A stretch of DNA of 32,739 bases. It comes from Acidobacteriaceae bacterium. Its GTDB lineage: Bacteria; Acidobacteriota; Terriglobia; Terriglobales; Acidobacteriaceae. Shown piece after piece: positions 1 to 7,627 of the stretch; position 1 is the stretch's first letter, and each line of letters begins with the position of its first letter. The translations under genes and the position numbers were made by a program. Under the pieces are notes generated by a model. It did no database searches, was not told the DNA's origin, and was given only the letters and a program-made list of their open reading frames with translations. The stretch spans positions 1-32,739 of the forward strand of contig JABFXN010000290.1 in assembly GCA_013361705.1 (NCBI GenBank). Reading direction: 5' to 3'.

Positions 1-20
1 GTATGGATCTCCAATGCGAC

Positions 21-72
21 GCGGCGTTAGCCGCTGAGGGCATAGCTTCGATACCTCAGCGGCTAAAGCCGC
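21..72. repeat. Hairpin repeat, GGCTAAAGCC type
   Basis: Two 19-base arms, 21-39 and 54-72, are reverse complements with one mismatch and enclose a 14-base loop. The right arm contains GCGGCTAAAGCCGC. The shape resembles the short dispersed palindromic (REP-like) elements common between genes in Acidobacteriota genomes. That comparison is from memory; what is seen is the inverted repeat. It contains no convincing coding sequence. Confidence 0.75.
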
Positions 73-92
73 GTGTATTTCAGTGCGGGGAC

Positions 93-112
93 GGGACGGC
101 TAAAGCCGTCCC
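93..112. repeat. Second, tighter copy of the same hairpin type
   Basis: The arms GGGACGGC (93-100) and GCCGTCCC (105-112) are perfect complements around a TAAA loop. The core GGCTAAAGCC is shared with the element at 21-72. The tandem placement of two non-identical hairpins with one core suggests a REP-like cluster, or processing or termination sites in the 3' end of an upstream transcript. Confidence 0.7.
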
Positions 113-141
113 CTTAAGCAAGACATTCGCGCCTGCGGTGC

Positions 142-182
142 GAAGAGCGCTCGCTGAAACGCTAGAGCTCTTCATGATTTTT
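142..182 (+). terminator. Possible rho-independent terminator of an upstream gene
   Basis: GAAGAGC (142-148) pairs with GCTCTTC (167-173), and a short T-rich stretch follows (about 177-182). The loop is long (18 bases) and the T tract is short, so this is only a candidate. No gene ending just upstream lies inside the window. Confidence 0.3.
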
Positions 183-519
183 GTCACGAACTTTAGACTC
201 ACGGCACTAGAAACTGCGGCCTCTTCGTATCAATCCCAGACGAAAACTGCCGCCTCCTCAATTCCTTCTATGAAGTCGCGTGGCGGCTTGCTCCATCACA
301 TGCGGAGGAGTGTCTAGCGCAAGACTGGTGCAATGCCGCTCGATGTTTATTTTGATCTCACGATTATTCATGCAGTTCAGGAACGAGGAGGGAGCGAACA
401 GCATGAATGCGCGGTAAGATGAATCACCAACTGAAGTAAGGTCCAGGACCTCTTCAGCCGGGACCGTACGCTGTTTCGAACCAGAACGAAAGCACGACCT
501 CTCAGGAGCACTCGTCTTT
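183..519. other. Non-coding leader region before the respiratory operon
   Basis: About 340 bases with no convincing gene. Short open frames here lack a ribosome binding site and any recognisable protein character. The promoter of the downstream oxidase operon should lie here, but I could not pick a clear -35/-10 pair. AGGAG at 504-508 is the ribosome binding site for coxB. Confidence 0.5.
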
Positions 520-1578
520 ATGTTGTGGAACGTCGCGAGATCGCGTTGTCTCTCATGTGCCACGCTGCTGGTGTGGCCGCATTGGCCGGGGAATATCTTT
601 TCGACATCCTCAACACCGGCGCGCGAAGTTCATGGCCTTTCGATATTTATTCTCATCATCACCGGCGGCATCTTTATCGGCGTTGCAAGCTTGCTGGTGT
701 TTGCACTGGTCCGCTTTCGACATCGCACCGGAGATATGACGGAGCCGCCGCAGGTGTTCGGAAGCATGCAGATCGAGCTTGCCTGGACGATTATTCCCAT
801 CCTGCTGATCATCGTTCTCTTCCTTGGAACCGCGCGTGTGATTTTCGCCGTGCAGGATGCGCCTAAACCGACATCCGCACTGGACGTGACCGTCGTCGGC
901 CACCAGTTCTGGTGGGAGTTTCGCTATCCGAAGTACAACGTCGTCACTGCAAACGAACTTCACGTTCCGCTGAGTGATCCACAGTCGCCCACGCCTACGT
1001 TCCTCAAGCTCACCTCCGCGGACGTGATTCACAGCTTCTGGATTCCACGCCTCGCGGGCAAGACAGATCTGTTGCCGAACCGGGTGAATGAAATGTGGGT
1101 CGACCCGCATGAACCGGGCTTGTTCCTCGGCCAGTGCGCGCAGTTCTGTGGGACACAGCACGCCAAAATGTTGTTGCGCGTCTACGTCGATTCCCCACAG
1201 GATTTCCAGCGCTGGATCGCTCAGCAGCAACAGGCGCAGCAAAGTGGCACGCCTGATCCTGGTGACGTCGCAGCGAATCGGCCTGAATCGTCGGATGCCA
1301 TCACGCCCGAACAAGGCAGGCGCGTCTTTGAAGAGCAGGCCTGCATGAACTGCCACACCATCAGCGGTACCGCAGCAAACGGCCGCTTCGGCCCCGATCT
1401 TACTCACCTCATGAGCCGAGCCACCATCGCTGCCGGTATCGTCCCCAATACTCCGGAAAACCTAAGGATCTGGATTACAGCCCCTGACGAGCTGAAGCCC
1501 GGTTCGTTGATGCCAGCCATGCATTTGAACGAGCTCCAGAACGCTCAACTGGTTGCTTACCTCACCACGTTGCGCTAG
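520..1578 (+). CDS. coxB: caa3-type cytochrome c oxidase subunit II with fused cytochrome c domain
   Basis: This is the electron entry subunit of an A-type heme-copper oxygen reductase (352 residues). It has a short N-terminal presequence, two membrane helices (about 40-63 and 88-110), then a periplasmic CuA cupredoxin domain. The CuA ligands are visible: His171, Cys206, Cys210, His214 and Met217. The residue between the cysteines that is often Glu is Gln208 here. The C-terminal part is a class I cytochrome c domain with the heme site Cys275, Cys278, His279 and a likely Met ligand at 331 or 334, which makes this the caa3 type. The ATG at 520 follows AGGAG by 11 bases, rather far, so the start is less sure than the reading frame. 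It is the first gene of the operon, 20 bases before coxA. Confidence 0.95.
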   Translation: MLWNVARSRCLSCATLLVWPHWPGNIFSTSSTPAREVHGLSIFILIITGGIFIGVASLLVFALVRFRHRTGDMTEPPQVFGSMQIELAWTIIPILLIIVLFLGTARVIFAVQDAPKPTSALDVTVVGHQFWWEFRYPKYNVVTANELHVPLSDPQSPTPTFLKLTSADVIHSFWIPRLAGKTDLLPNRVNEMWVDPHEPGLFLGQCAQFCGTQHAKMLLRVYVDSPQDFQRWIAQQQQAQQSGTPDPGDVAANRPESSDAITPEQGRRVFEEQACMNCHTISGTAANGRFGPDLTHLMSRATIAAGIVPNTPENLRIWITAPDELKPGSLMPAMHLNELQNAQLVAYLTTLR

Positions 1579-1598
1579 ATGCGAAGGAGAGAAACACG

Positions 1599-3302
1599 AT
1601 GGACGCACCGAGCACGCCTATCCCAGGCGGAATCGAAGGAGCTTTGGACGTAACCCCGCAGACGCGGTCTCGCGCAACGTATCTCGAAGTTCTGCACGAC
1701 TGGGTCGTCACTGTCGATCACAAGAAGATCGGCCTGTTGTACATCGGTTTCGCCCTGATATTCCTGGTCGTCGCCGGCCTTGAGGCCATGGCCATCCGCA
1801 TTCAACTCGCTGTGCCGCACAACACCTTCCTCGATGCCCGGTCCTATAACCGCATGTTCACCATGCATGGCACCACGATGGTGTTCCTCGTGGGCATGCC
1901 AATCCTCTTCGGCTTCGGCAATTACCTGGTACCGCTGATGATCGGCGCGCGTGATATGGCTTTCCCGCGTCTGAATGCCTTCAGCTTCTGGGTGAGCGCG
2001 TTCGCCGGTATCTTCCTCTACTTCAGCTTCATCGGCGGTCTTGGGCTGGCAGGCACAGGCACCGCTCCGGATGTCGCATGGTTCGCCTATGCGCCGCTGA
2101 CTGAGCGGCCATTCTCGCCGGGACACAACGTCGACTACTGGGCGCTCGCTTTGTTCGCTAGCGGCGTCGGCAGCATCGGAACGGCGATCAACATCCTGGC
2201 AACGGTGTTTTGCATGCGCTGCCCGGGGATGACGCTCTCGCGTATTCCGCTGCTGGCATGGATCTATGCGACGGTCTCTTTTCTTGTGCTGGTGACGATT
2301 AGCCCTCTCACGGCCGCACAGGTCATGCTGCTGATCGACCGCTATCTCGGCGGACATTTCTTTGACACCCAGGCCGGCGGCTCGGCCATCCTGTGGGCGC
2401 ACTTCTTCTGGATCTTCGGACACCCGGAGGTCTATGTGCTGGTACTACCCGCGTTCGGTTTTGCCAACGAAATCATCCCGGTCTTTTCCAGGAAAGCGAT
2501 CTTCGGCTATCCGGCGATGGTGGCTGCCACGGTTGGTATTGCATTCATCAGCCTCGGCGTATGGGCGCATCACATGTTCACCATCGGTATGACGTCGCTC
2601 GGCAACACCTTTTTTACGTTGTCGACGATGCTGGTCTCGATTCCGACGGGCATTAAGACCTTCAACTGGCTGGCGACCATGTGGGGAGGTAAGCTGCGCT
2701 TCGCAACACCGATGCTCTTCTCTGTCGGCTTTCTCTTCCAGTGGGTGATCGCCGGATTGACCGGCATCATGCTTTCGGTCTCACCCTGGAACTGGCAGCT
2801 GCACAACTCCTATTTCGTGGTTGCCCACTTTCATTACGTGCTGGTCGGCGCCATTCTTTTCATGATCTTCGCCGCCTTCTATTACTGGTACCCGAAGATG
2901 ACCGGGCGCATGCTTTCCGAGACGCTGGGCAAATGGCACTTCTGGCTCATGATCGTCGGCTTCCACCTGACCTTTGATGTCATGCATATCCCGGGATTAC
3001 TGGGCATGCCGCGCCAGATCTACACCTACGAGCCTGACCGCGGCTGGACGCTGCTCAACCAGATCGTTACGTTCGGCGCGGTGATTCAGGCGGTCGCCAT
3101 GGCGATCTTTGTCTATAACCTTGTGCACTCTTACTTCGCAGGCAAACTCGCCGGCCCCGATCCCTGGGATGCCTGGACACTCGAATGGTCCACTCCCTCG
3201 CCTCCTCCCACATACAACTTCCCCGTAGACCCCGTCGTCGCCAGCCGCCGTCCGCTGTGGGACCTCAAACATCCAGAAGATCCCGACTCCGCTTTCGAGT
3301 GA
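1599..3302 (+). CDS. coxA: Cytochrome c oxidase subunit I
   Basis: Catalytic subunit, 567 residues with about 12 membrane helices; reduces O2 to water and pumps protons. The metal ligands are all present: His90 and His412 for the low-spin heme, His410 for the high-spin heme, and His275, His324, His325 for CuB. Tyr279 is placed for the His-Tyr crosslink. The sequence GHPEVY (274-279) carries the helix-VI glutamate (Glu277) of A1-type oxidases, and an Asp119 region plus Lys353 match the D and K proton channels. The start is supported by GAAGGAGAG just upstream of the ATG. It lies between coxB and coxC with very short spacing. Confidence 0.97.
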   Translation: MDAPSTPIPGGIEGALDVTPQTRSRATYLEVLHDWVVTVDHKKIGLLYIGFALIFLVVAGLEAMAIRIQLAVPHNTFLDARSYNRMFTMHGTTMVFLVGMPILFGFGNYLVPLMIGARDMAFPRLNAFSFWVSAFAGIFLYFSFIGGLGLAGTGTAPDVAWFAYAPLTERPFSPGHNVDYWALALFASGVGSIGTAINILATVFCMRCPGMTLSRIPLLAWIYATVSFLVLVTISPLTAAQVMLLIDRYLGGHFFDTQAGGSAILWAHFFWIFGHPEVYVLVLPAFGFANEIIPVFSRKAIFGYPAMVAATVGIAFISLGVWAHHMFTIGMTSLGNTFFTLSTMLVSIPTGIKTFNWLATMWGGKLRFATPMLFSVGFLFQWVIAGLTGIMLSVSPWNWQLHNSYFVVAHFHYVLVGAILFMIFAAFYYWYPKMTGRMLSETLGKWHFWLMIVGFHLTFDVMHIPGLLGMPRQIYTYEPDRGWTLLNQIVTFGAVIQAVAMAIFVYNLVHSYFAGKLAGPDPWDAWTLEWSTPSPPPTYNFPVDPVVASRRPLWDLKHPEDPDSAFE

Positions 3303-3306
3303 GCTC

Positions 3307-3903
3307 ATGAGTACTGTTCCTCTTCAACACGAATCGCTTGCCGCCACATGGCGGCTGCCTTCGCGCGGCCGCGTCGGAATGGCCTCGCTCATCGTGGCCG
3401 AATGCGCGATCTTCACGATCTTTGTGGTCGCCTACATCTACTACATGGGCCGCGATGTCTCCGGACCGAAGCCGCACGATGTTCTCGAAGTACCCATCCT
3501 CGGCACGGTCTGCCTGCTTTCCAGCAGCTTCTTCATCTGGCTTGCGGAGCATGCTATCGCCCACGGCAACATGCGTTCCTTCCGCATCTGGTGGGCCGTC
3601 ACTTTTCTGCTCGGAGCGATCTTCCTGGGCACGACGGCACAGGAGTGGCACAAGCTGATCACCGTCGACCATCTGACGATCAGCACCAACCTTTTCGGGA
3701 CGACGTATTACTCGCTGGTCGGCTTGCACGCAACGCACGTGGTGGTCGGCTTGATCCTGTTGCTCACCGTTCTGCTCTTTGCGCTGGCCGGCAAAGTTCG
3801 GCCGCGGCACAGCGAACGCGTGCAGGTGCTTGCGCTCTACTGGCACTTCGTCGACGCCGTATGGGTGGTCGTCTTCACGCTCGTCTACCTGGTGGGCCGA
3901 TGA
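3307..3903 (+). CDS. coxC: Cytochrome c oxidase subunit III
   Basis: A 198-residue integral membrane protein with about five helices, the short form of subunit III typical of caa3 and bacterial A-type oxidases. It stabilises subunit I and its proton uptake. Recognisable stretches are EWHK (about 114-117), the Leu-His-Ala-Thr-His segment, and the C-terminal Tyr-Trp-His-Phe-Val-Asp signature seen in this family. It starts 4 bases after the coxA stop codon, and its stop overlaps the next start in an ATGA arrangement, so translation is probably coupled. Confidence 0.93.
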   Translation: MSTVPLQHESLAATWRLPSRGRVGMASLIVAECAIFTIFVVAYIYYMGRDVSGPKPHDVLEVPILGTVCLLSSSFFIWLAEHAIAHGNMRSFRIWWAVTFLLGAIFLGTTAQEWHKLITVDHLTISTNLFGTTYYSLVGLHATHVVVGLILLLTVLLFALAGKVRPRHSERVQVLALYWHFVDAVWVVVFTLVYLVGR

Positions 3904-4769
3904 ACGACATGCATACACCGCCGCAGACTCACTCCCATGAAGTCCATACAGGGACGGTACATCTGCCTGCGCCCACGGCCTGGCCCATTCTGCTTGCTTT
4001 GGGCGTGATGTTGCTGGTCGGGTCGCTGGTGATGAGCGTATGGATTGGCGCTCTGGGAGCGTTCCTGTTAGTCGTCTCTGCTGTCGGCTGGTTTCGTGAA
4101 GTGCTGCCGCATGAAAAACACGTGGACGTGCCGGTGCAACATGAAATCGTCGAGATCGAGCCTTCGCGCGCAGGCGTTGCCCGCATCGAGGTTGATGAGA
4201 CCCACCGCGCCCAGCTCCCCTTACAGACGTTCCCAATCTCCGCAGGCATCAAGGGAGGCATCGCCGGCGGCATCGTAATGCTGATTCCCGCGGAGATCTA
4301 TGGCCTGCTTCGGTATCACAGCCTTTGGTACGTGGTGAACCTGCTGGGGGGCGCGGGCGTTGCCGGCTGGGCGAACCCCACGCCCGAACAACTCACGCAC
4401 TTCCGCCTGGGCGCCTTCATTACTGCCAACATTATTCAGGGGGCAACCACACTGCTGGTGGGTTTGCTTTATGGAGCTCTGCTCCCCGTCTGGCCCCGGC
4501 GTCCTATTCTGCTTGGCGGCATCGTCGCTCCCGTGCTTTGGACCGGTTTGCTGCACAACGTGCTTGGCATCGTAAACCCCTATCTCCAGCAGAACATCGA
4601 CTGGTGGTCATTTGCCGCATCGCAGGTGGTGTTTGGCCTGGTTGCAGGCTACGTGGTTTCGCGCTCCGGCAATCTCCAGCGGCTCCATCAGGCGCCGCTG
4701 GCAATTCGTCTGGGAGTCGAATCACCGGGCCTGGAGGGCCACAAAACCGAGGAGGACGACCGGCGATGA
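3900..4769 (+). CDS. Polytopic membrane protein of unknown function in the oxidase operon (subunit IV-like N-terminus)
   Basis: 289 residues, starting at the ATGA overlap with coxC. Residues 1-22 are His-rich (six His), followed by a two-helix hairpin (about 28-64) of the kind found in oxidase subunit IV-like proteins, where coxD would be expected. A hydrophilic linker (65-110) leads to a second, larger membrane part (about 116-255) with roughly five helices, glycine-rich turns and an acidic tail. I do not recognise the second part. Its position between coxC and a cytochrome c gene, coupled at both ends (the stop overlaps the next ATG), argues for an accessory or assembly role in the caa3 or bc complex. 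It could be a fusion of subunit IV with a separate membrane domain. Confidence 0.75.
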   Translation: MNDMHTPPQTHSHEVHTGTVHLPAPTAWPILLALGVMLLVGSLVMSVWIGALGAFLLVVSAVGWFREVLPHEKHVDVPVQHEIVEIEPSRAGVARIEVDETHRAQLPLQTFPISAGIKGGIAGGIVMLIPAEIYGLLRYHSLWYVVNLLGGAGVAGWANPTPEQLTHFRLGAFITANIIQGATTLLVGLLYGALLPVWPRRPILLGGIVAPVLWTGLLHNVLGIVNPYLQQNIDWWSFAASQVVFGLVAGYVVSRSGNLQRLHQAPLAIRLGVESPGLEGHKTEEDDRR

Positions 4770-5476
4770 GGCGCTTCGGACTTGTACTGCTGGCGACCAC
4801 CGCGCTCTCCGGCTGTCATATGCCTGGCCAGCCGCAACCTGGTCCGGAGGTTCCCCGGCCTGAAGCCGTCATGTCTTTCGCACAGCTCTATGGCGAGAAC
4901 TGCTCTGGCTGCCATGGCGCTGACGGCCGTAACGGCTCGGCCATGGAGCTGGCCAACCCCCTCTACCTCGCCATCATTGACGATGCGGACTTACGAAACA
5001 TCATCACGAACGGAGAAAAAGGTACGCTCATGCCCGGGTTCGGCAATGCTGTAGGCGGCAACCTTACTGACGAGCAGGTCAATGCTCTGGTAAGCGGCAT
5101 GCGCGCGAAGTGGGCAAAGCCGAACGTGCTCTCCGGTGTTACAGCTCCGGCGTGGAAAGCATCGCAGCCAGGCGATGCCACGCGCGGCGCCGCCGTCTAT
5201 GCCCAGGCGTGCGCCCGCTGCCACGGCAACACACCTCAAAAGCCAGGCCCAGCCGGAAGCATTCTCGACGGCTCGTTCCTCGCACTCGTCAACGACCAGA
5301 CCATTCGCACGATTGTCATCGCCGGACGCGACGACATCGGCCAGCCCGACTGGCGTAACGTTATGCCCGGCCGCGCGCTCACGGACGCAGAGATTACCGA
5401 CCTCTCCGCCTGGCTGATCGCACAAACACCACCGCACCCGGGACATCCCTATCCACTCGCACCCCACACGCGCTAA
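4766..5476 (+). CDS. Diheme cytochrome c lipoprotein
   Basis: 236 residues. The N-terminus is a lipoprotein signal with lipobox Leu-Ser-Gly-Cys (Cys17), so the mature protein is membrane-anchored on the periplasmic side. Two class I cytochrome c domains follow: the first heme site is Cys46-Ser-Gly-Cys49-His50 with Met89 as likely ligand, the second Cys149-Ala-Arg-Cys152-His153 with a Met in the later NVMPG segment. It overlaps the preceding gene (ATGA) and precedes the Rieske gene. In family terms it resembles the diheme c subunits of bcc complexes, which replace cytochrome c1 plus a soluble cytochrome c. A role as the bridge from the bc complex to caa3 is inferred from context. Confidence 0.9.
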   Translation: MRRFGLVLLATTALSGCHMPGQPQPGPEVPRPEAVMSFAQLYGENCSGCHGADGRNGSAMELANPLYLAIIDDADLRNIITNGEKGTLMPGFGNAVGGNLTDEQVNALVSGMRAKWAKPNVLSGVTAPAWKASQPGDATRGAAVYAQACARCHGNTPQKPGPAGSILDGSFLALVNDQTIRTIVIAGRDDIGQPDWRNVMPGRALTDAEITDLSAWLIAQTPPHPGHPYPLAPHTR

Positions 5477-5490
5477 GCAGGAGATCGCCA

Positions 5491-6141
5491 ATGGACGAAA
5501 AACTGCCACCACCATCACCCCAGGAGCAAGAACAGGAGCAGGAACAGCTGCTCGAGCGCGATCGCATCTCACGACGATCGTTTCTGATGAATGTCGGCCT
5601 AGCCATCAATGCCGCGGTGGGCGTGCTGCTTGCGGTGCCGGTCGTTGCCTACATCCTGGGCCCGGTCATGCGGCGTCGCGAGTACCTCACCTGGGTGGAC
5701 CTTGGCGATGCGGCGAAGTTCAACCCGGGCGAGACAAAGCTGGTCAGCTTCCGCAATCCTTTTACCAACGAGTGGGATGGCGAAACCGCGAACATTCCCG
5801 CTTATGTCCGCACCGCGGCGCCCGGCCGCTACACGGTCTTCGCGGTGAATTGTGCACATCTCGGTTGCCCTGTTCGATGGTTTTCTGAATCGCAACTCTT
5901 CATGTGTCCTTGCCACGGAGGCGTGTACTACGCAGATGGGAGCCGCGCCTCAGGCCCGCCGGAACGTGGCCTCTTCGAATACCCGACAAAGATCGAAAAC
6001 GGACATCTCCTCATCGAAGCGGGGCAGATGCCAACACTCTCCAATCGCGCCGCAGTCCGCCCCTGCCGTGAACAAAGCCAACCCACGCTCGTAAAGAGGA
6101 TCGCTCCATGTCCTGGTACCGACGAACCTACGATTGGTTAG
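5491..6141 (+). CDS. Rieske iron-sulfur protein of a quinol:cytochrome c oxidoreductase
   Basis: 216 residues. The acidic N-terminus contains a Glu-Gln repeat (EQEQEQEQ, from CAGGAG-like codon repeats), then a twin-arginine-like motif Arg-Ile-Ser-Arg-Arg-Ser-Phe-Leu before a membrane helix, as expected for a folded Fe-S protein exported by Tat. The 2Fe-2S site shows both boxes: CAHLGC and CPCHGG, with the disulfide cysteines in place. It accepts an electron from quinol at the cytochrome b Qo site. About 30 residues beyond the conserved fold are encoded across the start of the cytochrome b gene, overlapping it by 34 bases in another frame. Confidence 0.94.
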   Translation: MDEKLPPPSPQEQEQEQEQLLERDRISRRSFLMNVGLAINAAVGVLLAVPVVAYILGPVMRRREYLTWVDLGDAAKFNPGETKLVSFRNPFTNEWDGETANIPAYVRTAAPGRYTVFAVNCAHLGCPVRWFSESQLFMCPCHGGVYYADGSRASGPPERGLFEYPTKIENGHLLIEAGQMPTLSNRAAVRPCREQSQPTLVKRIAPCPGTDEPTIG

Positions 6142-7619
6142 AGCGCCGTCTGCAGCTCGAAGGCCCGATCAAAGACGCCGTGCTGCATCCCGTGCCGAAA
6201 AGCACCGCGAGCTGGTGGTATGTCTTTGGCAGCGCCAGCGCAGTGTTGCTTGTGCTGCAGGTCGTCACCGGCATTCTGTTGGCGCTGGTCTATAGCCCGT
6301 CTGCCTCGCACGCCTGGAACATTCTGCAGGTACTCAATCATCAGGTACCGCTAGGCTGGTTCCTGCGCGCCATGCACGGCTGGGGATCGAATTTCATGGT
6401 TGCCGTTGTGGTCATCCACATGGCGCAGGTCTTCCTTTTTGGGGCATACAAATTTCCACGCGAGCTGACCTGGATCATCGGCGTCTTCCTTCTACTGCTC
6501 ACATTGGGTATGGCCTTCACCGGCCAGGTGCTGCGCTTCGACCAGGATGCGTACTGGGGGCTGGCCATTGGCGCTTCTATCCTTGGCCGTGTGCCCTGGA
6601 TCGGCGGACAACTTGTCCAACTGATGCTGGGCGGCCCAATCATTAACGGCGCCACGCTCACCCGCTTCTTCGCATTGCACGTCTTCATTCTTCCCGGCAC
6701 ACTGCTCGTGCTTACAGGCCTGCATGTCTGGATGGTGGTGAAGCTCGGCATTAACGAATGGCCCATGCCCGGCCGGCTTGTGCGCCGCGAAACGTATATC
6801 CAGGAGTACAACGAACTCGCTCATAAGGACGGCCTGCCATTCTTCCCCGGCGCGGCGTGGAAAGACGCCTACTTCGCCGCTGCGATCCTGCTGGCCGTCG
6901 CGATTTGCGCTGCCATCTTCGGTCCATACGGCCCAACCGGTACGCCCGACCCAACGATCATCAATACAGTCCCCAGGCCTGACCCGCCTTTTCTTTGGAT
7001 CTATACCGTCCTTTCCTACCTGCCTCCAGAGATGGAGACGCCGTTCCTGCTCATCGTTCCACCGATAGTCATCGCGGTACTGCTTGGCTTGCCGTTTGTT
7101 GCAGGCGTTGGTGAGAAGAGCTGGTGGCGTCGTCCAGTCGCGGTCTTTACCGTGATGTTTCTTGCAGTCTGCTGGGCGTCTTTCACGCATCTCGCCACAT
7201 CTACGCCGTGGAGCCCGAAGATGAACGCCTGGAGCGGTTCACCCATTCCCACAGCCTTCCTCGAACACCGCACGCCTCTCGAGCGCCAGGGCGCGAACGT
7301 CTTTCAGGAGAAGCAATGCCGCAACTGTCATTCCATCGGCGGGTCTGGAGGAGAGCGTGGCCCGGCACTCGACGACGTCGCCACCCGGCTCACCGAAGAC
7401 CAGCTCATCCGCCAGGTGCTGCTCGGCGGAGGCAACATGCCTGCTTACGGCAGCACGTTGTCGCCGCCGGAAACCACTGCGCTCGTTCGCTTTCTCAACA
7501 CGTTGCACCCCAACTACCAGCCGGCGGCTTCAGACGCTTCGCGCGCCGTTGCTGAGCAAGGCGGCGGTCCTCCCGCATCCACAGTGGAACCTGGCAACGG
7601 CCAGCATAAAACTCAGTGA
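6108..7619 (+). CDS. Cytochrome b (b6/subunit IV-type) with fused C-terminal cytochrome c
   Basis: 503 residues. The N-terminal cytochrome b part carries heme ligands His90/His104 and His191/His206; the 14-residue gap in the second pair is the b6-type spacing, not the 13 of mitochondrial-type cytochrome b. A subunit IV-like helical part follows (about 255-360). At the place of the Qo-site PEWY motif the sequence reads RPDPPFLW (290-297). The C-terminus (about 390-465) is a cytochrome c domain with Cys404, Cys407, His408 and Met444. AGAGGA 7 bases upstream of the ATG supports the start despite the 34-base overlap with the Rieske gene. The protein oxidises quinol, and its fused heme c probably replaces cytochrome c1. 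Confidence 0.94.
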   Translation: MSWYRRTYDWLERRLQLEGPIKDAVLHPVPKSTASWWYVFGSASAVLLVLQVVTGILLALVYSPSASHAWNILQVLNHQVPLGWFLRAMHGWGSNFMVAVVVIHMAQVFLFGAYKFPRELTWIIGVFLLLLTLGMAFTGQVLRFDQDAYWGLAIGASILGRVPWIGGQLVQLMLGGPIINGATLTRFFALHVFILPGTLLVLTGLHVWMVVKLGINEWPMPGRLVRRETYIQEYNELAHKDGLPFFPGAAWKDAYFAAAILLAVAICAAIFGPYGPTGTPDPTIINTVPRPDPPFLWIYTVLSYLPPEMETPFLLIVPPIVIAVLLGLPFVAGVGEKSWWRRPVAVFTVMFLAVCWASFTHLATSTPWSPKMNAWSGSPIPTAFLEHRTPLERQGANVFQEKQCRNCHSIGGSGGERGPALDDVATRLTEDQLIRQVLLGGGNMPAYGSTLSPPETTALVRFLNTLHPNYQPAASDASRAVAEQGGGPPASTVEPGNGQHKTQ

Positions 7620-7627
7620 GGGGAAAC

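Noticed and set aside
3-317. Open frame of about 104 codons over the first bases
   Set aside because: It runs through the two hairpin repeats, has no ribosome binding site and no protein-like composition.
1135-1170. Gln instead of Glu between the CuA cysteines of CoxB, considered as a sign of inactivity
   Set aside because: That residue binds through its backbone carbonyl, and Gln occurs there in some oxidases to my knowledge; all side-chain ligands are present.
610-1407. Long - strand frame opposite coxB
   Set aside because: Shadow of a GC-rich gene: CoxB on the other strand has all CuA and heme ligands, and the antisense product is Arg/Asp-rich with no known fold.
1575-2423. 282-codon - strand frame opposite coxA
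   Set aside because: The coxA frame is beyond doubt; the antisense product is of low complexity (Asp, Glu, Arg, His) typical of a mirrored membrane protein gene.
3265-4236. 323-codon - strand frame opposite coxC
   Set aside because: Covers two well-supported + strand genes and has no start signals or recognisable domain.
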